From positions 1-52,246 of the forward strand of contig JAUZPI010000025.1 in NCBI GenBank assembly GCA_030706015.1: a stretch of DNA of 52,246 nucleotides. The letters run 5' to 3'. Position 1 is the first letter of the stretch, and every line of letters starts with the position of its first letter. A model generated the notes under the pieces. The model was not told the DNA's origin. It made no database searches and was given only the letters and a program-made list of their open reading frames with translations. The translations under genes and the position numbers were made by a program. Source of the stretch: Bacillota bacterium (lineage in GTDB: Bacteria > Bacillota > Clostridia > Clostridiales > Clostridiaceae). Positions 23,429 through 31,316 of the stretch are shown piece after piece.

Positions 23429-23708
23429 GAACTATGTGTAAGTTATTTCTAAATACTACAAAAGAAGTATCATTATAATTTCTACAACTTGAAGAATTAA
23501 GCAATGCTTATAAAATAAGAAAGATTAGCTTGGTATTTTAATATCTAATTAAAAAAGTCATTATATTTGAAAACAATACTATATCTTTTGTGATATAATA
23601 TAAACTAAGGTAAGATTATCAGGGGAAATTTACCACTCAATAAAATACTGAATTGAATGTTAAGACACCAGAAGCATTAAAATAAAAGGTAAGGTCAGGT
23701 GATCAGTC

Positions 23709-26162
23709 TTGAAATTAAGGATGAGGGTATCAGTGATAATGTCAATTTCATTTTTATTATTAATTGGCTTATTGCTGTTTGTAACTAATCTTTATCTACT
23801 TAACAATATTAAAAAGATAGAAACTAACAATGTAAAGAACAGAATGTTTCAGATAAACACGTTGGTTAATGACAATATTAATTCGCTAAATGTGAATACA
23901 GGCGACTGGGCTATATGGGATGATATGTACAATTACGTATTACATCCTAATCAACAATTTATTGATTCAAATTTAGATTTAAATAGTATCAGTAATTTAC
24001 AAATAAATTTATTTGCTATCATAGCTAATGATGAAATTAGAGAAATAAGAATGTGTGATTATAAAAATAGAAAGGATATTATCGTAAATGAAAAGATTTT
24101 AAATGATTTAAAGAAATATAATTTGCTTTTTAATGTAAAGGATAACAAGAATAATTTAACATCTGGTATAATCACCATTGATAATAAGCCAATGCTAGTG
24201 TCAATAAGGGCAATAACTAATTCCAAGGGCAGTTCACCAAAGGTTGGTATGTTGGTGATGGGAAAATTCTTTGATGATGATATCACCGAAAAAATGCAAA
24301 AAATAGTTCAAGGAGATATTAAGATAGGAGCTGCAAAAGGAGTAAAAAATTTGTCTTTAGATAATTTTGATGAAAATCTAGTTTACACTTCCAATCAAAG
24401 TGAAAATAAAATTGAAGGATCTTATTATTTAAAGGATTTACTTTTTGATAGCTCGTATAGCATAAAAGCAACTTATAATAGAAGTATATATAACGAAGGA
24501 ATACATTATATTAATTTTTTTATATTGTTTTTCATAGTATCAATGCTGATAATTTTTATAATTAGTATCGAATTAATAAAAAAATCTATAATATATCCAA
24601 TTGAAAAGATTAATTCTGAAATTACTGTTATTGACGAAATAAATGAATTTAATAGAAAAATTCAAGTTGCGGGTAAGGGGGAATTAGCACACTTATCTAA
24701 AGAAATTAACTTAATGCTGGCTAGAATAGACAGGAGTAATAGAAGGGTTAACGAAAGTGAGAAGCAGTTAAAGCTAGTGATTGATGCTGCTAATGCAGGT
24801 TTTTGGAATTGGAGTATTAGAGATGAGAATTTGATGATAAGTTCTGGAGCAATGAAGCTCCTTGGGTACTCTGCTGAGGATACTTTGGTTGATGTAAAAA
24901 GGTGGAGGAAATTTATTCATGCAGAAGATAAAATGCATGCAATTAATGTGCTAAGTAATTGTACAAGCAATCCAGAAGAGATAATTTCTTTAGAATTAAG
25001 GCTAAGAACAAAAGACAGAGGGTATAAGTGGTTTTTAATTCAAGGTAAGACCATTGAGGCTGATAGAGAAGAGGCAGTTAGAATGACTGGTATTGTTACT
25101 GATATAAATGATAAAAAGCTGTCAGAAGAAGAATTAAAATATTTAACTTACTATGATAAGCTAACAGGTTTGTATAATAGAGGATATTATGAATATATAC
25201 TGAAAAAGTTGGACAATAATTCTCAATTACCTATATCAGTGATTGTTGCGGATGTTAATGGATTAAAGTTTACAAATGATACTTTCAGCCATGTGATGGG
25301 AGACAAGCTTTTAAAAGAGGCTGGCAAAATATTAAAAGAAGCCTGTGGCAAAAACGCAATAGTTTCTCGCTGGGGAGGGGATGAATTTTCAGTTATATTG
25401 CAAAATATAAATGACAGAGAAGTAGAAAGTATATGTAAAAAAATTAAGGAGTTATGTGATGAAAGAGAGGTGAATTCCTTTAAGGTTAGTATTGCGTTGG
25501 GGTATTCTACCAAAAGGGATAACAGCCAGAATATAAATGATATTATTAGGAAAGCTGAAGAAAGAATGTACAGAAATAAACTACTGGAAAATAAAAGCTC
25601 AAGAAATAATACAATTTCCAGTCTTAGTAAAATGTTATTTGAGAAAAGCTATGAAACTGAAGAACATGCATTAAGAATGGTTAGACTTTGCGAGAGGATA
25701 GGTAAGAAACTAAAATTATCTTCTGCTCAATTAGATGAACTTTATCTATTGGCTAAACTGCATGACATTGGTAAAATTGCAATATCAGAAAATATACTTA
25801 ATAAGCCTGGAAGATTAACTGAGGATGAATTTTGTATTATGAAAACACATACTCATGTAGGATATAGAATCGCTTCCTCTGTACCTGATTTGAGGCACAT
25901 AGCATATCAGATACTTTGCCATCATGAAAATTATGATGGCAGCGGATATCCTAATGGTTTAAAGGGTGATGCAATTCCACTTATATCTAGATTAATTAGA
26001 ATTGTGGATTCCTATGATGTAATGACCTCAGAGCGACCATATAAAGAAGCAATGAGTAGCCAGGAAGCGGTTAATGAATTAATACATTGTTCTGGCAGGC
26101 AATATGATCCTGGACTTATAAAGCTTTGCTTAGAAGTGTTTGAAGAATTGGAGTACGTATAA
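23709..26162 (+). CDS. CHASE4-PAS-GGDEF-HD-GYP cyclic-di-GMP metabolic protein
   Basis: 817 aa, TTG start after AGGTGA. TM1 near 7-30, then an extracellular CHASE4 sensor (DWAIWDDMYNYV near 62-73), TM2 near 268-290, a HAMP-like linker, a PAS domain (about 345-475), GGDEF domain (motif GGDEF at 556-560) and C-terminal HD-GYP domain (HD at 685-686; GSGYP at 744-748 region). GGDEF domains make cyclic-di-GMP from GTP; HD-GYP domains hydrolyse it. Both active motifs are intact, so either or both may act. The RxxD inhibitory site normally five residues before GGDEF is missing. It sits 12 nt before a HAD phosphatase gene and heads an operon with a glycerol-1-phosphate dehydrogenase. Confidence 0.93.
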   Translation: MKLRMRVSVIMSISFLLLIGLLLFVTNLYLLNNIKKIETNNVKNRMFQINTLVNDNINSLNVNTGDWAIWDDMYNYVLHPNQQFIDSNLDLNSISNLQINLFAIIANDEIREIRMCDYKNRKDIIVNEKILNDLKKYNLLFNVKDNKNNLTSGIITIDNKPMLVSIRAITNSKGSSPKVGMLVMGKFFDDDITEKMQKIVQGDIKIGAAKGVKNLSLDNFDENLVYTSNQSENKIEGSYYLKDLLFDSSYSIKATYNRSIYNEGIHYINFFILFFIVSMLIIFIISIELIKKSIIYPIEKINSEITVIDEINEFNRKIQVAGKGELAHLSKEINLMLARIDRSNRRVNESEKQLKLVIDAANAGFWNWSIRDENLMISSGAMKLLGYSAEDTLVDVKRWRKFIHAEDKMHAINVLSNCTSNPEEIISLELRLRTKDRGYKWFLIQGKTIEADREEAVRMTGIVTDINDKKLSEEELKYLTYYDKLTGLYNRGYYEYILKKLDNNSQLPISVIVADVNGLKFTNDTFSHVMGDKLLKEAGKILKEACGKNAIVSRWGGDEFSVILQNINDREVESICKKIKELCDEREVNSFKVSIALGYSTKRDNSQNINDIIRKAEERMYRNKLLENKSSRNNTISSLSKMLFEKSYETEEHALRMVRLCERIGKKLKLSSAQLDELYLLAKLHDIGKIAISENILNKPGRLTEDEFCIMKTHTHVGYRIASSVPDLRHIAYQILCHHENYDGSGYPNGLKGDAIPLISRLIRIVDSYDVMTSERPYKEAMSSQEAVNELIHCSGRQYDPGLIKLCLEVFEELEYV

Positions 26163-26174
26163 GGAGAGATAGTG

Positions 26175-26831
26175 ATGAGTAATTTTGCATTTGTATCAGA
26201 TTTTGATGGAACTTTAACAGAAAAGGATTTTTATAAGATGATTTCCGATGATTATCTAGGCGAAGAGATTAAAACAATGTATAAGGAATGGAAGGATAAA
26301 AAAATTAAAGATGTTGATTATTTAGGTTATATTTTCAAAAATATTGGAAGAAATGAAGAAGAAATTTATGAAGATATAATGAAAATATCTTTAGACCCCT
26401 ATGCGAAACAGTTTATAAATAATATTATAGCTGCAGGCGGTGATTTTGTTGTAGTTAGTGCCGGTACTAGTTATTATATAAATAAAGTTTTTCAAAAGCA
26501 TGGAATAAAGGATGTAGAGATCTATTCAAACGAAGGTGAGTACAGAGATAAAGGTCTATATTTTGTTTTAAATGAGAATAGTGAATTTTATTCAGAGATA
26601 TATGGCATAGACAAGGAAAAGGTTGTAAAAAAACTAAAGCAAAAGTACGACAAAATATTTTATGCTGGTGATAGTGCGCCAGATATTAAACCTTCCCTTA
26701 TAGCAGATGTAGCATTTGCAAAAAATGAATTGGTAGACTTTTTGAAAGCAGAGAATAAAGAGTTTATAGAATTTCATAATTTCTCAGAAATATGGCAAAA
26801 AGTTCAAACTTATTTAAAGGAGTGGAAATAA
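26175..26831 (+). CDS. HAD-superfamily phosphatase, MtnX-like
   Basis: 218 aa, cytosolic. HAD motif I SDFDGTLT (nucleophile Asp9, acid/base Asp11), motif II in VVVSAGTS, motif IV GDSAPDIKPS. The length and the DFDGTLTEKDF start fit the MtnX/phosphoserine-phosphatase-like subgroup, but no methionine-salvage genes are near. AGGAGA precedes the ATG at 26175; an adjacent GTG codon (26172) is possible. Its stop codon overlaps the start of the next gene by one base (TAATG), so both are translated together. I infer that its substrate may come from the partner dehydrogenase, for example glycerol-1-phosphate. Confidence 0.85.
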   Translation: MSNFAFVSDFDGTLTEKDFYKMISDDYLGEEIKTMYKEWKDKKIKDVDYLGYIFKNIGRNEEEIYEDIMKISLDPYAKQFINNIIAAGGDFVVVSAGTSYYINKVFQKHGIKDVEIYSNEGEYRDKGLYFVLNENSEFYSEIYGIDKEKVVKKLKQKYDKIFYAGDSAPDIKPSLIADVAFAKNELVDFLKAENKEFIEFHNFSEIWQKVQTYLKEWK

Positions 26832-27892
26832 TGAAAGCATCAGCACACAGAATAGCTATACCGTCTATATTAGAGGTAGGTAAAGGGAATATAAGTAACG
26901 TTGGCAATTTGATAAAAAAAGGTATGTTTAACAAAGTTTCAATATATTTTGGAGAAGGCATTTATGAGCTTTTTGGTGAAAATATTGTAAAATCTATAAA
27001 TGAGGCAGGAATACAGGTTTCTAATACAGAAACTATCACCAATATAGATTTTGATAAGATAGGTTTGCGCGCTTTTGAGATTTCAAATGATGTAGAAGCA
27101 TTAATTGGTGTTGGCGGCGGAAAGGTAATTGACGTTGTAAAATATATGAGTTTTCTAAGAAAATTGCCCTTTATAAGTATACCAACATCTACCTCTAATG
27201 ACGGATTTTCAAGTGCTAATGCGTCTCTTATGCTAAACGGCAGAAGAGGATCCTTTCCAGCCAAAACACCCTACGGAATCATTGTGGATATAGATGTAAT
27301 AAAAGGTGCTCCAAAGAAATTTATATATTCTGGAATAGGTGATCTTGTTTCCAACATAACAGCATTATACGATTGGAAATTTGAAGAGGATAATAATAGA
27401 GCTGTTGTTGATGATTTTGCAGTTATGATATCAAAAAAGGCTGTAAATAGTTTTGTAAGAACAGAGTTTCAAACAATTGAGGACGATTTGTTTTTAAAAG
27501 AATTGGTGGATTCTTTAACTTTGAACGGAATAGCTATGGAGATTGCGGGAAATAGTTCACCAGCAAGCGGGTCAGAACATTTAATATCTCACGCCCTAGA
27601 TCAATTTGTTGAAGTACCTCAGCTTCATGGAATCCAGGTAGGAGTAGCTACTTATATTATGGCTAAGGTTCAAAATCACAGATTTGAAAGAATTAAAAAA
27701 GTTTTAGAGACTACAGGATTTTTCAACTATGTGGAATCTCTTGGAATGAAAAAAGAAGATTTTAAAAGGGCAATAGACATGGCACCAACTATGAAACCCA
27801 ATAGATATACTTTCATTCATGTAGAAGAAAATAGGAAATATGCTAAACAGATAGTATCTGAGGATAGCATACTAAGAAGGATATTGATTTAA
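26831..27892 (+). CDS. sn-glycerol-1-phosphate dehydrogenase (AraM/EgsA type)
   Basis: 353 aa. NAD(P)-dependent reduction of dihydroxyacetone phosphate to sn-glycerol-1-phosphate is the family reaction. Visible motifs: GVGGGKVIDVVKY (95-104), PTSTSNDGFSS, GIGDLVSN with a metal-ligand Asp171, SGSEHLISH with His250 and QLHGIQVG with His266. This is the DHQ-synthase/iron-ADH fold with the three metal ligands in place. ATG at 26831 overlaps the stop of the HAD gene; the ribosome site AAAGGAG is in that gene's end. In Bacillus, AraM makes G1P for heptaprenylglyceryl phosphate; here the neighbours are a cyclic-di-GMP enzyme and a phosphatase, which is a different setting. Other iron-ADH relatives are less likely. 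Confidence 0.88.
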   Translation: MKASAHRIAIPSILEVGKGNISNVGNLIKKGMFNKVSIYFGEGIYELFGENIVKSINEAGIQVSNTETITNIDFDKIGLRAFEISNDVEALIGVGGGKVIDVVKYMSFLRKLPFISIPTSTSNDGFSSANASLMLNGRRGSFPAKTPYGIIVDIDVIKGAPKKFIYSGIGDLVSNITALYDWKFEEDNNRAVVDDFAVMISKKAVNSFVRTEFQTIEDDLFLKELVDSLTLNGIAMEIAGNSSPASGSEHLISHALDQFVEVPQLHGIQVGVATYIMAKVQNHRFERIKKVLETTGFFNYVESLGMKKEDFKRAIDMAPTMKPNRYTFIHVEENRKYAKQIVSEDSILRRILI

Positions 27893-27906
27893 AAAATATT
27901 ATGAAG

Positions 27907-27947
27907 AAAGACCCTTAACCGCTATAAGTGTGTTAAAGGTCTTTTTT
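27907..27947. terminator. Bidirectional terminator after the cyclic-di-GMP / G1P operon
   Basis: 13-bp stem with one mismatch (AAGACC.TTAAC with GTTAA.GGTCTT), then six T. It also faces the convergent TerB-like gene. Confidence 0.75.
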
Positions 27948-27960
27948 AAATAATATATAT

Positions 27961-28401
27961 TTAATCTAATAGATCCAAAGCTTTTTGCTTCAACGCTTCA
28001 ATACGACTTTCACAGTCGATAACTGTTACATCATATAAATCTTTAACTTCTTTAAAATAGTTAACGAATGCTTGCTGCTTTTTAGAGTCAATATTAAAAG
28101 AATTCGCAACAATATTCAAAAAGTCAATTTCTTTATCGGAATATACACTGTCTGCCAAGGCAAGTCCAACTAACTCAAAATAAATTATATTTTTAACTCT
28201 AATAGTTGAATTATTTAGTTCAGCTATAGCGGTTTCAAGTGTTAAAGTTTCAATAGTATCATTTTGTAATGATAATTCCTCAATATATTCACCTATTAAT
28301 TCCTCTTCTTTTTTTGAAAAATCAGCATCTACATTTGATAAAAGTTTTACTAAATTGATAAAAGTTAAAGCTTCTTTTTTATTAAGTTCATTTAAAAACA
28401 T
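27961..28401 (-). CDS. TerB-like helical protein
   Basis: 146 aa, acidic, all-helical, no membrane segment. The pattern of two related halves with acidic residues (NVDADFSKKEEELI near 23-36 and LADSVYSDKEIDFLNIVANSF near 82-102) resembles TerB/DUF533 folds, which in TerB bind metal at acidic residues. The tellurite-resistance name does not prove that role. It is monocistronic with its own promoter, AGGGGG before the ATG, and a terminator at the 3' end. Confidence 0.6.
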   Translation of the reverse strand: MFLNELNKKEALTFINLVKLLSNVDADFSKKEEELIGEYIEELSLQNDTIETLTLETAIAELNNSTIRVKNIIYFELVGLALADSVYSDKEIDFLNIVANSFNIDSKKQQAFVNYFKEVKDLYDVTVIDCESRIEALKQKALDLLD

Positions 28402-28433
28402 ATAATTTACCCCCTAAATTTTGCTTTAATAAT

Positions 28434-28462
28434 ATATTACAACTTTATACAGCTAGTGTAAA
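28434..28462 (-). promoter_or_regulatory. Sigma-A promoter of the TerB-like gene
   Basis: On the minus strand TTTACA (28462-28457) and TAATAT (28439-28434), exact 17-bp spacer, about 30 nt before the ATG. The rest of the gap to 28589 is AT-rich without a gene. Confidence 0.7.
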
Positions 28463-28589
28463 TATATGAAACAAGAATCTAAATTAAATTTATTATATAT
28501 TAAAGCTGAAGAATAGAATAATAAAAATTATAAAACAATATATTATAATTATATTAATTTAGTTAACATAATTTAATCTTATGAACTGA

Positions 28590-28618
28590 TTTACAGTATA
28601 TGTTGTTTTTGTTACAAT
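28590..28618 (+). promoter_or_regulatory. Sigma-A promoter of the bacteriohemerythrin gene
   Basis: TTTACA (28590-28595) and TACAAT (28613-28618), exact 17-bp spacer, ~75 nt before the ATG. Confidence 0.7.
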
Positions 28619-28699
28619 AAGCTTATAGTAAGAACTAGTTTGCTAAATAAGTAAAACATGGCTGTGTAGTTATTAATCAAAAGGTGGGTGTAACCATAA

Positions 28700-29104
28700 A
28701 TGATTTCTTGGAATATTAACTTTTCCTGTGACAACGAAGAAATAGACAAGCAGCATAAAAAAATGATAGGCATAATTGAAAAGATTGTATCCATAATATC
28801 AAATAATGAGTTTGGATTTACAGCTTTATTAGATGTTACTACTGAACTTGATGATTATGTAGATCAGCACTTTAAATACGAAGAAGAATTAATGATAAAA
28901 TATAATTACCCTAACAGAGTGGAACACATAAAACAGCATGATATTCTTAGACAAAAAATGTCACAATTAAATGTTTTTGATTTCAAAGCTGATGGAACTT
29001 TCTTTTATGAAATCTTAGAATATTTAGTGAATTGGTTAGCTGAACATATAGTTGGCACGGATAAAAAATTGGGCAGATATATTGCAGAAAAGAAAATTTG
29101 TTAG
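28700..29104 (+). CDS. Bacteriohemerythrin (oxygen-binding diiron protein)
   Basis: 134 aa. A complete set of diiron ligands of the hemerythrin family is visible: His19 (EEIDKQHK), His57 and Glu61 (DDYVDQHFKYEEE), His76 and His80 (HIKQH), His116 and Asp121 (AEHIVGTD). The N-terminal Trp4 is also typical. It binds O2 reversibly in the cytoplasm; in anaerobes it is thought to scavenge, store or sense oxygen. GGTGGGTG precedes the ATG. It has its own promoter, and there is a non-classical hairpin before the next gene. Confidence 0.95.
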   Translation: MISWNINFSCDNEEIDKQHKKMIGIIEKIVSIISNNEFGFTALLDVTTELDDYVDQHFKYEEELMIKYNYPNRVEHIKQHDILRQKMSQLNVFDFKADGTFFYEILEYLVNWLAEHIVGTDKKLGRYIAEKKIC

Positions 29105-29128
29105 AATGAATTAATCATTTTGTAAAAT

Positions 29129-29162
29129 TGATAAACATCTGCTATTAGGTAGATGTTTATCA
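29129..29162. repeat. Perfect inverted repeat between bacteriohemerythrin and the dehydrogenase
   Basis: 12-bp arms TGATAAACATCT and AGATGTTTATCA, 10-nt loop. There is no T-run after it on the plus strand, so it is a weak terminator, an RNA-processing hairpin or a binding site. Confidence 0.55.
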
Positions 29163-29182
29163 CTATATAAAGGAGGAAAAGG

Positions 29183-30136
29183 ATGTATAAGATTTGTATT
29201 TTAGACGCAGTAACTTTAGGTGATATAGATTTAACTGGTTTAAATAAATTTGGTCAGGTTACCATCCATAAAACTACAAAACCAGAAGATGTAGAAATAA
29301 GGATTAAAGATCAAGATATAATTTTAACAAATAAGGTTGTTCTTAATGAAGGAAATTTAAATGGAGCTGACAATCTAAAACTTATATGTGTTATGGCTAC
29401 AGGAACAAATAACATTGATCTTGCATATGCAAGCAAAAAGAATATAGCTGTAACTAATGTAGCAGGGTATTCTACTGAATCTGTAGTGCAACACACTTTT
29501 GCTTTATTATTTTATTTACTTGAAAAGCTGTCCTATTATGATAATTATGTGAAGAATGGTAAATATTCAAAAAGTGAAATATTTACTCATTTAGAAAAAC
29601 CATATAATGAAGTTAAGGGTAAGGTGTGGGGTATTATTGGATTGGGTGCTATTGGAAAGGCTGTGGCATTAATAGCAAGAGCTTTTGGATGCAAGGTTAT
29701 CTATTATTCTACATCAGGCAATAACAGCAGCAGCGAGTTTGAAAGGGTTGATCTTGAGGAGCTTTTAACAAAATCTGATATTGTATCTATACATGCACCT
29801 TTAAATGCTGTAACTAAAAATTTAATAGATTATAAAAGAATCACTAGAATGAAAAAGAATGCAATTCTGCTAAACTTGGGAAGAGGAGGAATAGTAAACG
29901 AGCAGGACTTGGCAAGAGCGTTAAATGAAGAAAGAATAGCTGGTGCTGGACTAGATGTGCTTGAAAAGGAACCTATTGATGAAAATAATGAACTAATGCA
30001 CATTAAGGATAGTGGAAGGCTCATAATAACACCTCATATTGCTTGGGCGAGTGTTGAAGCAAGAGAGAGATTAGTAGGTGAGATTATTTTAAATATTGAA
30101 GCATTTTTAAACGGTGAAAAAAGAAATAGAGTTTAA
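29183..30136 (+). CDS. D-2-hydroxyacid dehydrogenase (hydroxypyruvate reductase-like)
   Basis: 317 aa. NAD(P)-dependent interconversion of a 2-oxo acid and a D-2-hydroxy acid. Nucleotide motif GLGAIGKAVALIARAFG (GxGxxG, about 154-170), catalytic Arg in NLGRGGIV, Glu in VLEKEP, and His in TPHIAWAS, all in place. It most resembles glycerate dehydrogenase / hydroxypyruvate reductase (HprA-like), but lactate- or phosphonate-type substrates cannot be excluded. AAAGGAGG precedes the ATG by a few bases. Confidence 0.9.
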   Translation: MYKICILDAVTLGDIDLTGLNKFGQVTIHKTTKPEDVEIRIKDQDIILTNKVVLNEGNLNGADNLKLICVMATGTNNIDLAYASKKNIAVTNVAGYSTESVVQHTFALLFYLLEKLSYYDNYVKNGKYSKSEIFTHLEKPYNEVKGKVWGIIGLGAIGKAVALIARAFGCKVIYYSTSGNNSSSEFERVDLEELLTKSDIVSIHAPLNAVTKNLIDYKRITRMKKNAILLNLGRGGIVNEQDLARALNEERIAGAGLDVLEKEPIDENNELMHIKDSGRLIITPHIAWASVEARERLVGEIILNIEAFLNGEKRNRV

Positions 30137-30222
30137 GAAAATCAAAGAAGCAATTGCAGGTATTATTAATTTCTATATACGTAAACTAAAACAAAGAGCA
30201 ACTTAAAAAGGGGTGTTTTAGT

Positions 30223-31179
30223 TTGCAGATTAGATTTGGATATGTAGCAATTGCTTTAAATTTACCTAAAGTAACCTCATCTAGTACAGTAACATATACT
30301 ACCTATCAAAAGTTGGGCAATTATGAGAAAAAGTTAGAAAAGCTGAAGAAAGTAACCTTAACCAATTTAGATGATTTATACAAAATATTAAATTACAATG
30401 TAGATAATAATATTCATTTTTATAGAATTACTTCTCAATTAGTGCCTTTAGCTACTCATCCTGAGGTTAATTGGAATTATAGACCTATATTCAAGATAGA
30501 CTTCAAAAGAATTGGAGATTTTGTGAAAAATAACAATATGAGAGTAGATACACATCCCGATGAATTTAATGTTCTAAATAGTATAAGGGAAGAGGTAGTA
30601 GAAAGCACTAAGCGAAATTTATGGGCACATGTTCACTTATTCGAAGATATTGATTATCCTAATGGAAAAATGGTACTTCATGTAGGCAGCAGCCAAGGAG
30701 GCAAAGAGAAAGCCGCAGAAAGATTTATTGAAAATTTTAATAGCTTTCCTTCAGAAATAACTAGCAGATTAATGCTAGAAAATGACGATAAAACTTTTAC
30801 TGCCAAGGAAGTACTTAAAATTTGTAAGGAATTAAATGCTCCTATGGTTTTAGATGTACATCATCATATTTGTAATAATGATGGTGATTACATAGAGAAT
30901 ATGCTTTTAGATATCTTTAATACTTGGAAAGGACAGCCGCTTCCGCCAAAGATTCATTACTCAAGTCCTAGGGAAGGTGAAAAAGATAGAAAACATTCTG
31001 ACTATATAAACGCTGAAGAATTTGTGAAGTTTTTGGAAGTTTGTAAACCATTAAACATAAATTTTGATGTAATGTTAGAAGCAAAAATGAAAGATTTATC
31101 CTTATATAAACTTATTAATGATATTAAAAATATTCGAAAGGATTGGATATGGGTTGATGAAACAACATTAGAAATTTGA
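30223..31179 (+). CDS. uvsE: UV damage endonuclease UvsE
   Basis: 318 aa with a TTG start after AGGGGTG. TIM-barrel endonuclease of the UvdE/UVDE family: N-terminal RFGYVAIALNLP, then DTHPDEFNVLNS, LHVGSSQGGKEKA, LMLENDDKTF (metal-ligand Glu), LDVHHHICN and KIHYSSPREG near the C-terminus, the ordered metal-site motifs of the family. It nicks DNA 5' to UV photoproducts and some other lesions, starting an alternative excision-repair route. No other repair gene is adjacent. Confidence 0.95.
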   Translation: MQIRFGYVAIALNLPKVTSSSTVTYTTYQKLGNYEKKLEKLKKVTLTNLDDLYKILNYNVDNNIHFYRITSQLVPLATHPEVNWNYRPIFKIDFKRIGDFVKNNNMRVDTHPDEFNVLNSIREEVVESTKRNLWAHVHLFEDIDYPNGKMVLHVGSSQGGKEKAAERFIENFNSFPSEITSRLMLENDDKTFTAKEVLKICKELNAPMVLDVHHHICNNDGDYIENMLLDIFNTWKGQPLPPKIHYSSPREGEKDRKHSDYINAEEFVKFLEVCKPLNINFDVMLEAKMKDLSLYKLINDIKNIRKDWIWVDETTLEI

Positions 31180-31205
31180 ATTAACTAGTTCCCTTATTAA
31201 CTTGT

Positions 31206-31252
31206 GGCTGAGTTTTTTTGTATATTAAACTAATTATTGAAAAAATTCAGCC
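31206..31252. repeat. Inverted repeat after uvsE
   Basis: 13-bp arms with one G-T pair (31206-31218 with 31240-31252), 21-nt loop. The 5' arm itself holds TTTTTTT. It may act as a terminator for uvsE, but the order of stem and T-run is not standard. Confidence 0.4.
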
Positions 31253-31316
31253 AATAATGTAAGATATATATAAAATGTAGAAATATGTGAAAATAAAGTG
31301 ATGGGGGAAATTTTAT

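Noticed and set aside
23624..23660. GGTAA...TTTACC hairpin before the GGDEF/HD-GYP gene considered as a riboswitch
   Set aside because: It lacks the conserved cores of cyclic-di-GMP-I or -II aptamers and has no terminator.
26175..26831. Naming the HAD phosphatase mtnX
   Set aside because: The motifs fit, but no other methionine-salvage gene is in the window and the operon context points elsewhere.
27961..28401. Calling the TerB-like protein a tellurite-resistance gene
   Set aside because: No other ter genes are present; only the fold resemblance is supported.
29129..29162. Considered as an ordinary terminator
   Set aside because: There is no T-run after the stem on the plus strand, so it is listed only as an inverted repeat.
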